DNA from: Sphaerisporangium siamense
GTDB lineage: Bacteria > Actinomycetota > Actinomycetes > Streptosporangiales > Streptosporangiaceae
DNA length: 64,000 bases
Direction of reading: 5' to 3'
Assembly (NCBI RefSeq): GCF_014205275.1
Contig: NZ_JACHND010000001.1
Location: forward strand, 62,001-126,000
The notes beneath the pieces are model-generated. The model searched no databases. It was not told the DNA's origin and worked only from the letters and a program-made list of their open reading frames with translations. Every line of letters starts with the position of its first letter. Position 1 is the stretch's first letter. Of this stretch, positions 57,050 through 64,000 are shown in pieces. The position numbers and the translations under genes were made by a program.

Positions 57050-57987
57050 GACCCCTCCCACTGTGACGGAGCCCGCGCCATGACCTCCGCAGCGACCGCG
57101 TCGATGTGCGCGCGAGCCTCCGCGTCGAGCCGCGGGAAACGGCCGGGGAACGCCGCCGCGCACCGCGCGTACCAGTCCTGCTCGCGCAGATCCTGGACGG
57201 CACGGGCCGGCCGGGTGTCGTCGCCCTTGCTGTGCGGTCCGAGGCGCCGGGTGACGAACTCGACGACGAGAGGCGTCGCGCGGGAACGGACCCGCGACAC
57301 CAGGGGTTCGAGCGTCCGGCGGATCTCGGTGACGTCGGAGGTCTCGACCAGGCGGTGGTCGATGCCGAACGCCGCCGCCCGGCCCGCGATGCTCCCCGCC
57401 AGGTGCCGGGACGTGGGCGTCGACTGGGCGATGCCGTTGTTCTCGACGACGACGAGCAGCGGCAGGCCCCACAGTGCCGCGATGTTGAACGCCTCGTAGA
57501 CCGCGCCCTCGCCGAACGTGCCGTCCCCGACGTAGACGCAGGCGAGGCGGCCGGGCTCGGCCCGCTTGAGGTGCAGCGCGACCCCCGCGGCGACCGGCAG
57601 GCTCTCCCCCTGCACTCCCGTGGACAGGAAGCGGTCCCTGCGGATGTGCTGGCTGCCGCCGACCCCCGCGCAGACGGCCCCCTCCCTGCCCATGATCTCC
57701 GCGAGCAGTCCGGCGGGGTCGCGGAAGCGCGCCAGATAGTGGCCGTGCCCGCGATGGTTGCTGAACACGTGGTCACGCCGGTCGAGCAGCGCCTCCACGG
57801 CGACCGGGACGTACTCCTGCCCGAGACAGGTGTGGGTCGTGCCGTTGAGCAGACCCCGGCCGTACAGGTCGAGCAGCTTCAGCTCGAACGCCCGGATCAT
57901 CAGCATGAGCGAGAGATCGGCGTCCTGCGGCGAGGAGGCCGCCGGATCGGACGTCTCGCCCTGCACGGCCGTGGCCGGCCGCGTCAT
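57046..57987 (-). CDS. 2-Oxoacid dehydrogenase E1 alpha subunit
   Basis: The start at ATG 57987 overlaps the preceding stop by 4 nt (ATGA). The 313-residue protein has LMLMIRAFELKLLDLYGRGL, FSNHRGHGHYLARFRDPAGL, GGSQHIRRDRFLSTGVQGES, and the TPP motif VYVGDGTFGEGAVYEAFNIA ending VENNGIAQST (GDG...NN). It is the thiamin-diphosphate subunit. The gene order E1-alpha, E1-beta, E2 is canonical, but insertion inside an NRPS operon is not. The role proposed is making an acyl thioester building block for the peptide. It could instead supply a precursor CoA ester. Confidence 0.92.
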   Translation of the reverse strand: MTRPATAVQGETSDPAASSPQDADLSLMLMIRAFELKLLDLYGRGLLNGTTHTCLGQEYVPVAVEALLDRRDHVFSNHRGHGHYLARFRDPAGLLAEIMGREGAVCAGVGGSQHIRRDRFLSTGVQGESLPVAAGVALHLKRAEPGRLACVYVGDGTFGEGAVYEAFNIAALWGLPLLVVVENNGIAQSTPTSRHLAGSIAGRAAAFGIDHRLVETSDVTEIRRTLEPLVSRVRSRATPLVVEFVTRRLGPHSKGDDTRPARAVQDLREQDWYARCAAAFPGRFPRLDAEARAHIDAVAAEVMARAPSQWEGS

Positions 57988-59480
57988 CGGCGGATCACCT
58001 GGAGCACGCCGGCGATCGTCGGGTTGTCGAAGAAGTCGTCCAGCTCGACCTCCACGCCCAGCCGCTTGTGCATGCGCGCGATGATCTGCGTGATGGTCAG
58101 CGAGTGGCCTCCGAGGTCGAAGATGTCGTCGTGCGGCTCGATGGGAGCGAGCTTGAGCACCTCCTCCCAGATGGCGCGGATCTCGGCCGCCAGCGGATCG
58201 TCGAGATCCACGCCGGCGCCGGTGTCCTCCGCCTCCGGTACGGCGGGCTCCGGTACGGCGGAGGGGACGGGCGGGGCGACCACCCGGGGCAGCAGCGTCT
58301 CCAGAGGCCGGGCGGGATCCTGGGCGATCGCCGCCAGCACCGCCCGGAGGTCGTCGGCGAACCCGGACGGATCGGTCAGCTCGGCGGGGTCGTACCGGAG
58401 GCTGGCGGTCATTCCCGGCGCGGCCGTGCCGGTGGAACGGCCGGCCTGGTCGAGGACCTGAAGCTGCAGGGCACCCCGCACCGCGTGGTTGAACGCCAGC
58501 CAGTCGACCTGGCCGAACCCTTCCGCCGGACTCTTCTGCCCATCCTGGCCCGGACCGCGCCGGTAGCTGACCGAGACGGGGGCGAGCGCCGCGTGCGGTC
58601 TCACCCCGGCGACCGCCCTGGCCAGGGGGACCTCGCGATAGGTGTAGAGGCTCCTGAGCTCGGCGCGCAGCCCGGCGGCGAACGTCGCGAACGGCGCGTC
58701 GGGCGGCGGGCTGGAGAAGACGGGCAGTTCGGTGACGAAGGGGCCGATGTGTCCCTCCGCCTCGGCGGTGCGGGTCGACAGGTCGATCGCGGTGACGACG
58801 TCGGCGTTGCCGTACGCCATGAGGAGCGCGTGCAGCGCCGCCAGCAGCACCTCGAACCTCGTCAGACCCGGTAGGTCGGGGACGTCGAGCGCGAACTCCA
58901 GCAGCCGCCCCGGTCCGCCTCCGCGGGAGCGGAGCGCTCCGCCCGGTACGACGGTCTCGCCAGGTTCGCGCCACCTGTCCGCCCAGAACGCGCGAGCCGC
59001 GCCGAGCGAGGCGGCCACCCGCTCCCGCTGGCCGGCGGCGTGGTCGACGGGTCCGAGCGGCGGCGGCACGGCACCGGCCGCGAAAGCGGCGAGGTCGGCG
59101 ACCAGGATGTCCTTGGACCCGCCGTCGAAGACCAGGTGGTGGGCGACGATGACGAGGGTGTCGCCGACGAGCGTGAAGCGGACGAGCGGGCCGTTCTCCA
59201 GGTCGAAGGGCCGTCTGACGGCCTCCTCCACCGACTCCCCCGTCTCCATGGACGGGGGCCGGGTGGCGGGCACCAGGTGCGGCACGCCGTCGTGCTCCCG
59301 CACGGCTCGGCCCAGCAGCGGATGCCGCTCCACCACGCGTGCGCACGCCTCGGCCAGCACGGCCGGATCGGGGGCGTGCGAGCCGTCGAAGCGGATCACG
59401 ATCGGCATGTGGTAGGCCGTCCCCGCTCCCATCCGCTCGGTGACCCACATCCCATGCTGGGCGAACGAGACCTCCGTCAT
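57984..59480 (-). CDS. Condensation - carrier (C-PCP) protein
   Basis: This 498-residue NRPS fragment lacks an adenylation domain. Its condensation domain occupies about 1-385 with the intact motif HHLVFDG (114-120) and an unusually short N-terminus (MTEVSFAQHGMWVTERMGAG). An Ala/Pro/Glu linker precedes a carrier domain with DIFDLGGHSLTITQI, phosphopantetheine Ser460. Its PCP must be loaded in trans, either by the AMP ligase encoded upstream (4-nt overlap) or by acyl transfer from the E2 encoded downstream. The C domain would then join the loaded unit to another acyl or aminoacyl carrier. The stop overlaps E1-alpha by 4 nt. Confidence 0.9.
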   Translation of the reverse strand: MTEVSFAQHGMWVTERMGAGTAYHMPIVIRFDGSHAPDPAVLAEACARVVERHPLLGRAVREHDGVPHLVPATRPPSMETGESVEEAVRRPFDLENGPLVRFTLVGDTLVIVAHHLVFDGGSKDILVADLAAFAAGAVPPPLGPVDHAAGQRERVAASLGAARAFWADRWREPGETVVPGGALRSRGGGPGRLLEFALDVPDLPGLTRFEVLLAALHALLMAYGNADVVTAIDLSTRTAEAEGHIGPFVTELPVFSSPPPDAPFATFAAGLRAELRSLYTYREVPLARAVAGVRPHAALAPVSVSYRRGPGQDGQKSPAEGFGQVDWLAFNHAVRGALQLQVLDQAGRSTGTAAPGMTASLRYDPAELTDPSGFADDLRAVLAAIAQDPARPLETLLPRVVAPPVPSAVPEPAVPEAEDTGAGVDLDDPLAAEIRAIWEEVLKLAPIEPHDDIFDLGGHSLTITQIIARMHKRLGVEVELDDFFDNPTIAGVLQVIRR

Positions 59481-60880
59481 GATGCGACCTCTCGGAGTGA
59501 GCGCTTGTCGACCTTGCCGCCGTGGTTGCGCGGCAGAGCGTCGAGGGTGATGAGCCGTAAGGGAAGCTCGTGCGGGGCGAGCAGGTCCTTCAGAAAGATC
59601 CGCAGCTCTTCGTGCGGGACGGTCCCGACGACGGCGACCGCGACGGCCTTGCCGAGCGTGGGGTGCGGCACCCCGAAAGCGGCCGCCTCGACGACGCCGG
59701 GGTGCCGGTGGACGGCCTCCTCGACATGGATCGTCGACACCTTGTAGGCCCCGGACTTGATCACGTCGCTCTCGCGGTCGACCAGGTAGAGGTAGCCGTC
59801 GCCGTCCAGGTAGCCGAGATCTCCCATGCGCACCCAGCCTCTTCGGAAGACCTCGCCGGTGGCGGCCTCGTCGCCGTAGTAGGCGCGGGTGACGGCCGGC
59901 GACCGCATCCACACCTCGCCGGTCGTGCCGGGCGGCAGCGCCCCGCCGTCCGCCGCGGCGATCCTGACGGCCCCGCCGGAGACCGGGCGGCCCACGCTGG
60001 ACGGCCGCTCGGGATCGAAGATCATCACGGTCTGCGCGGGCGCGGCCTCGGTCGAGGTGTAGTAGTTCGTGATCGTCGCGTTGGGGAAGGCGGCGCTGAG
60101 ATCGCCCGCGACCCGCGCCGGCAGCGGCGCCGCCGCCGAGCCGAGCAGCAGCACGCTCGACAGGTCGTGCCTGGTCTGCACCCCGGCGGCGAGCATCTCG
60201 ATCGCCATGGCGGGGACCACGAAGACCGTGCCCGCCCGGTAGTGCTCGATCAGCGCGGCGAACCTGCCGGGCGTGAAACGCGGCAGCGTGACCACCTCGG
60301 GGTGCGCGTCCACGGCGTTGACCAGCATCCACTGGCCGGCGTTGGTGCCGACGGGGAAGGCGTGCGCGAGGTGCCGGGAATGGGCGAACGGCCTACGGCG
60401 GCCCCCGCAGCCGTAGGCCAGGTTCGCGTGGGTGGCGGCGACCCCCTTGGGCCGGCCGGTGGTGCCGGACGTGTAGAGGATCTGCGCCGGGTCGCCGGGC
60501 GCCACCGGTTCGAGATCCTCGCCGTCCTCGGCGTACGGCAGCTCGCCCGGCCGCAGCACCGCCGTGGCGCCGCAGTGCGCGAGCATCTCGTGGACGTCCA
60601 CGCCGGACAGGCGGTCGGAGAGCGGTACGGCGACCGCCCCCGCCCTGATCACGCCGAAGAACGCGACCGCGTAGTCCAGCCAGTCGCCGTTGCCGAACAC
60701 GAGGCCCACCCGGTCGCCGCGCCCGATCCCGCGGCCGCGCAGCGCGCGGGCCACGCCGCGGGACCTGCGCTCCCACTCGCCGAAGGTCAGCGAGCCTGAA
60801 CCGTGGACGGTCATCGCCACCTGGCCGGGGTCGGCGGCGGCCCGCTCTCGAAGCAGGCCGGGAAGAAGAGTCATGCTCAT
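59477..60880 (-). CDS. Stand-alone AMP-dependent acyl/aminoacyl ligase
   Basis: The 467-residue ANL-superfamily enzyme is short for the class. Motifs are ILYTSGTTGRPKGVAATH (P-loop), NYYTSTEAAPAQTVMIFD (A5), MGDLGYLDGDGYLYLVDRES (hinge, Asp), IKSGAYKVSTIHVEEAVHRH (A8), and HGGKVDKRSL with the catalytic Lys (A10). It has no carrier domain. As first gene of the operon, coupled to the C-PCP gene, it is the best candidate to load that PCP with an organic or amino acid. The pocket does not resemble an amino-acid A domain, so a carboxylic-acid substrate is more likely. It has GGGGAG 8 nt before ATG 60880. Confidence 0.9.
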   Translation of the reverse strand: MSMTLLPGLLRERAAADPGQVAMTVHGSGSLTFGEWERRSRGVARALRGRGIGRGDRVGLVFGNGDWLDYAVAFFGVIRAGAVAVPLSDRLSGVDVHEMLAHCGATAVLRPGELPYAEDGEDLEPVAPGDPAQILYTSGTTGRPKGVAATHANLAYGCGGRRRPFAHSRHLAHAFPVGTNAGQWMLVNAVDAHPEVVTLPRFTPGRFAALIEHYRAGTVFVVPAMAIEMLAAGVQTRHDLSSVLLLGSAAAPLPARVAGDLSAAFPNATITNYYTSTEAAPAQTVMIFDPERPSSVGRPVSGGAVRIAAADGGALPPGTTGEVWMRSPAVTRAYYGDEAATGEVFRRGWVRMGDLGYLDGDGYLYLVDRESDVIKSGAYKVSTIHVEEAVHRHPGVVEAAAFGVPHPTLGKAVAVAVVGTVPHEELRIFLKDLLAPHELPLRLITLDALPRNHGGKVDKRSLREVAS

Positions 60881-61193
60881 GATCGGCTCCCCGGAAAGTC
60901 GCCAGGACGCGCACCCGGTGTGCGTAACAGGACGCGAATCCCCAGATCAGAGGCCACACAGCCATGCGGGTACGCGTGGTCGTCCTAGACCTCTAATAGG
61001 AAAGTTTCCTTTTTAAACTCCGCGGCGGTCAGTTTGGCACGAGCCCGCCGAGGGCGGCAACCCTGTGCGCCCCGACGCGTGCGGCGCCGCCTCCGGCGAA
61101 GCCTTGCGAGTGGCCGAAGATCCATGGAACACTGCGGCCAACCCGAAAACAGTTAATAATCTTTCCAAAACCACACCTTCCGGGGGAAGGCAC
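60881..61193. promoter_or_regulatory. Divergent promoter region of the NRPS cluster
   Basis: These 313 nt separate the leftward six-gene operon from the rightward NRPS. The middle (60985-61020) is strikingly AT-rich and contains the symmetric AGGAAAGTTTCCT. A second AT-rich patch (61150-61180) precedes the NRPS ribosome site GGGGGAAGG at 61182-61190. No gene is seen. A shared regulator binding at the palindrome is plausible. Confidence 0.55.
60998..61010. promoter_or_regulatory. Palindromic operator candidate AGGAAAGTTTCCT
   Basis: There are perfect 6-bp arms around one central base, flanked by TA and a T-run. Similar GGAAAGTTTCC boxes occur upstream of regulated genes in actinobacteria (ROK-type repressor sites). 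It could alternatively be part of an outward terminator. Confidence 0.4.
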
Positions 61194-64000
61194 GTGAAGA
61201 CAGGTCCGCTGTCCCGTGGCCAGGAACGACTCTGGTTTTTGAACCAGCTCGATCCCGACGATCCCTCCTACAACACCGTCTACGCGTACCGGCTGCGCGG
61301 GGAACTCGACATCCCGGCCCTCGAAGCCGCCTTCAGCGCCGTCACGGCCCGGCACGGCGCGCTGCGCACCCGCTTCGTCCAGGTCGACGGACGGCCGGCG
61401 GCGGTCGTGGACCCTCCGGCCCCGGTGACGATCGAGCAGGTCGCGGCGGGATCGGAAGACGAGGCCAGGAGGATCGTCCGCGCCCGCACCAACACCGCGT
61501 TCGACCTCGCCGAGCGGCCGCCGTTCCGGGTCACGCTGGTCCGCCTCGGTCCGGCCGACCACGTGCTGTGCGTCGTGCTGCACCACATCAACGGCGACGG
61601 CTGGTCGCTCAACGTGCTCAGGACCGAGGTGGCCGACCACTACGCGGGCCGGGCGCTGCCCGAGAGGCTCCCGCCGCAGTACGGCGACCACGTGCTCGCC
61701 CGCGACGACTCCGCGGACCTGGACTGGTGGGTGTCGCGGCTGGCCGGGGCACCCGTCCTGGAGCTGCCCGCCGACCGGGTGCGTCCGGCCAGGCGGGGCA
61801 CGGAGGGCGGGGAGGTGCGTTTCCGTATCCCGCCCGAGCTGGCCGCCAAGGTGGCGGAGTCGGCCCGGCAGGCGCGCTGCACGCCGTACATGGTGCTGCT
61901 CGCGGCCTACCAGGCGCTGCTCTCCCGGCACAGCGGGCAGGCGGACTTCTGCGTGGGAACCCCCTCGGCCGGCCGCGACAGCACCGAGCTGGAGCAGATG
62001 ATCGGCTATCTGTCGACGACCATGGTGCTCCGCTGCGACCTGTCCGGTTCGCCGACCTTCGCCGAACTGCTCCGCCGCACCCGCCGGGCCGTCCTGGACG
62101 CGCTCACCCATCGGGACGTGTCGTTCGAGCGGCTGATCGGCGTGCTCGGCGTGGAACGCGACCCGAGCAGGACACCGCTGTTCCAGACCATGTTCGCGCT
62201 GCACACCCACGGCGACGTGGCCGATCCGGTGCCGGGCCTGGACGCCGGGCCGTTCCCCCTCGGCTGGCACCCCGCCAGGGTCGACCTGTCGCTCGACCTG
62301 TACGCGGAGGACGACGGCGGCGTGCTCGGCGTCGCCATCTACAGCGAGGAGCTCTTCGACCACGAGACGGCCGAGCTGCTGACAGAGCGCTACCTCGTGC
62401 TCCTCGCCTCGGCCGTCGCGGACCCCTCGCTGCCCGTGGGACGGCTCGACCTGCTCACCGGGCGAGAGCGGGCCAGGCTCGCCGCGTGGAACGACACCGC
62501 GGCAGAGCTGCCTCCGCTCACCCTGGTCGACCTGGTGCTCGACCAGGTGGCCGCCGCGCCCGGCGCGGTCGCGGTGGTCTCCGAGGACACACCCGGGATC
62601 CGCCGGGAGCTGACCTACCGCGAGCTGGCCGTACGGGCGGGAGGGCTGGCGGCTCGGCTGCGCGACCAGGGCGCCGGGCCCGGTTCCGTGGTCGCGGTGC
62701 GCATGTCGCGCGGCCCGGCGATGATCGTCGCGCTGCTCGGCGTCGCGATGTCGGGTGCCGCCTACCTGCCGGTGGACCCCGACTACCCGGAGGCCCGGGT
62801 CGAGTACATGATCGAGCACTCGGGCGCGGCCCTCATCGTCACCGACGCCGACCTCGACGACCTCCTCTCCGGCGAGCTCCCGACCGGCGTGGCGCCGGTC
62901 GGGGGCCCCTCCCCCGACGACACCGCCTACGTGCTCTACACCTCCGGCTCCACGGGACGGCCGAAGGGGGTGGTGGTGCCGCACCGCGCGCTCACCAACT
63001 TCCTGCTCGCCATGCGCGTCCTCGTCGGCTCGCAGCCGTCGGACGTCTGGCTCGCGCTCACCTCGCTGTCGTTCGACATCTCCGCGCTGGAGCTCTACCT
63101 GCCGCTGGTCACCGGCGGCCGGGTGGTCGTCGCCGGCGCGGAGACGGCGCGCGACGGCGCGGCCCTCGCCCGGCTGATCGCCGGCACGGGCGTGACCCAC
63201 GTCCAGGCCACCCCGTCAGGCTGGCGGGTGCTGCTCGCCGGCGACCTGCCGCCGGTCGTCGCCCTCGCCGGCGGCGAGCCGCTCCCGCTCGCGCTCGCCG
63301 CCGAGCTGCGGGCGCGGGTACGCAGGCTCGTCAACATGTACGGCCCGACCGAGACCACGATCTGGTCGACCGCCTGGGAGGTGCCCGAGCGGCCCGAGCG
63401 GGTGAGCATCGGCAGCCCGATCGTGAACACCACCGTCCACGTGGTCGACGCGGACGGCGCCACGGTGCCGATCGGCGTGCCCGGCGAGCTGCTGATCGGC
63501 GGCGCCGGCGTCGCGGACGGCTACCTCGGCCGTCCCGATCTCACGGCGGAGCGGTTCGTCCGGCACGGCGGCGAGCGGGTCTACCGCACCGGCGACGTCG
63601 TCAGATGGTCGGCGGACGGCACGCTGGAGTTCATCGGCCGCACGGACAACCAGGTCAAGTTGCGCGGGCACCGGATCGAGCTCGGCGAGATCGAGGCCGT
63701 CCTCGAAGCGCACCCGGCCGTCCGCCAGGCCGTGGTCGCCGTACGCGACGACCTGCTCGTGGCCTTCGTCGTCCCCGACGTCCCCGGCATCCTCGACGTT
63801 CCCGACGGCTCGGACGCCCTCGACCTCCGGCGGCACGTCGCCGGGCAGCTGCCCGGCTACATGGTCCCCGCGACCGTCGTGGCGCTCGACGCGCTGCCGC
63901 TCACCCCGAACGGCAAGGTCGACAGGAAGGCGCTGCCGCATCCTCAGGTCGCCAGGTCCGCGGGCGTCCCGCCGCGCACCGACGCCGAGCGGCTGGTGGC
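61194..64000 (+). CDS. NRPS, C-A(Gly)-... , continues beyond window
   Basis: The frame starts at GTG 61194 (GGGGGAAGG 3 nt upstream) and is open to the window end (935 codons). A condensation domain (about 1-430) has TGPLSRGQERLWFLNQLDPD (C1) and HHINGDG at 130-136. The adenylation domain (about 440-915) has YTSGSTGRPKG at 582-592, MYGPTETTIW and Lys908 in NGKVDRKAL. Pocket residues read by alignment are D628 I629 L632 Q671 L691 G693 M715 I723 W724, matching the glycine-type code (DILQLG-IW). The carrier domain is expected just beyond the edge. A module that starts with a C domain needs an upstream donor, probably the C-PCP protein or the ligase-loaded carrier. Confidence 0.9.
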   Translation, partial: MKTGPLSRGQERLWFLNQLDPDDPSYNTVYAYRLRGELDIPALEAAFSAVTARHGALRTRFVQVDGRPAAVVDPPAPVTIEQVAAGSEDEARRIVRARTNTAFDLAERPPFRVTLVRLGPADHVLCVVLHHINGDGWSLNVLRTEVADHYAGRALPERLPPQYGDHVLARDDSADLDWWVSRLAGAPVLELPADRVRPARRGTEGGEVRFRIPPELAAKVAESARQARCTPYMVLLAAYQALLSRHSGQADFCVGTPSAGRDSTELEQMIGYLSTTMVLRCDLSGSPTFAELLRRTRRAVLDALTHRDVSFERLIGVLGVERDPSRTPLFQTMFALHTHGDVADPVPGLDAGPFPLGWHPARVDLSLDLYAEDDGGVLGVAIYSEELFDHETAELLTERYLVLLASAVADPSLPVGRLDLLTGRERARLAAWNDTAAELPPLTLVDLVLDQVAAAPGAVAVVSEDTPGIRRELTYRELAVRAGGLAARLRDQGAGPGSVVAVRMSRGPAMIVALLGVAMSGAAYLPVDPDYPEARVEYMIEHSGAALIVTDADLDDLLSGELPTGVAPVGGPSPDDTAYVLYTSGSTGRPKGVVVPHRALTNFLLAMRVLVGSQPSDVWLALTSLSFDISALELYLPLVTGGRVVVAGAETARDGAALARLIAGTGVTHVQATPSGWRVLLAGDLPPVVALAGGEPLPLALAAELRARVRRLVNMYGPTETTIWSTAWEVPERPERVSIGSPIVNTTVHVVDADGATVPIGVPGELLIGGAGVADGYLGRPDLTAERFVRHGGERVYRTGDVVRWSADGTLEFIGRTDNQVKLRGHRIELGEIEAVLEAHPAVRQAVVAVRDDLLVAFVVPDVPGILDVPDGSDALDLRRHVAGQLPGYMVPATVVALDALPLTPNGKVDRKALPHPQVARSAGVPPRTDAERLV

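Noticed and set aside
57988..59448. Extension of the E1-alpha frame to 800 residues
   Set aside because: The extra part is a shadow of the C-PCP gene; ATG 57987 gives the usual E1-alpha start and ATGA overlap.
61029..63200. 723-residue minus-strand open frame opposite the right-hand NRPS
   Set aside because: The plus-strand frame carries intact C and A domain motifs; the minus frame is a bias artefact.

Overview
The window is a high-GC actinomycete chromosome segment: third-codon GC bias, many GTG starts, Tat and lipoprotein signals, an F420-type luciferase-like oxidoreductase and a DinB/mycothiol-transferase-like protein. A Streptosporangiales-type organism is plausible but not proven. No rRNA gene, complete tRNA gene or CRISPR array is present.

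Layout. (1) 0-13 kb, mixed accessory genes: a winged-helix protein cut by the left edge, a secreted two-domain GH18 chitinase, a Trypco2 plus trypsin/NTPase/TPR pair of the predicted conflict-system type, a DinB-like protein, an exported DUF4352-like protein, a frameshifted alpha/beta hydrolase beside a truncated DUF6461 gene, a GNAT enzyme and a Tat-exported FAD amine oxidase. (2) 13-29 kb, a catabolic and uptake region: Asp/Glu racemase with a divergent double-domain Lrp regulator, amidase, LysR, two YtcJ-type amidohydrolases, a polar amino-acid ABC importer, an LLM oxidoreductase, a branched-chain-type ABC importer with a fused permease-ATPase, and a MarR regulator. (3) 29.4-30.7 kb, a scar zone: terminator, tRNA-like remnant, ArsC/GNAT relic, dispersed repeat and acyl-CoA dehydrogenase relic. 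(4) 30.7-46.1 kb: MaoC hydratase, M1 peptidase lipoprotein, an M20-fold protein that lacks its metal ligands, IclR, and an aromatic-degradation island (Rieske oxygenase, 7Fe ferredoxin, reductase, LigB-type extradiol dioxygenase, two MhpC-type hydrolases, GAF-LuxR regulator, two-component flavin monooxygenase, aldehyde dehydrogenase, SnoaL-like protein). (5) 46.1-49.5 kb, a compositionally different island: IS200/IS605 end relic, two copies of the dispersed repeat, two tRNA-3'-end relics, and an AAA ATPase plus DUF4276 pair that looks like a defence module. (6) 49.5-64 kb, a nonribosomal-peptide gene cluster running off the right edge.

The NRPS cluster is the most distinctive part. Six genes on the minus strand are translationally coupled: AMP ligase, C-PCP protein, 2-oxoacid dehydrogenase E1-alpha, E1-beta, lipoyl E2, and a C-A-T-TE protein fused to an MFS exporter. 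A second NRPS diverges from them. Read by eye, the two adenylation domains carry serine-type and glycine-type pockets. The thioesterase has a cysteine in place of the nucleophilic serine, and the E2 has Asn for Asp in its HxxxDG motif. An E1/E2 pair without E3, next to a PCP, suggests that an oxidatively decarboxylated acyl unit is handed to the assembly line. That last step is inference.
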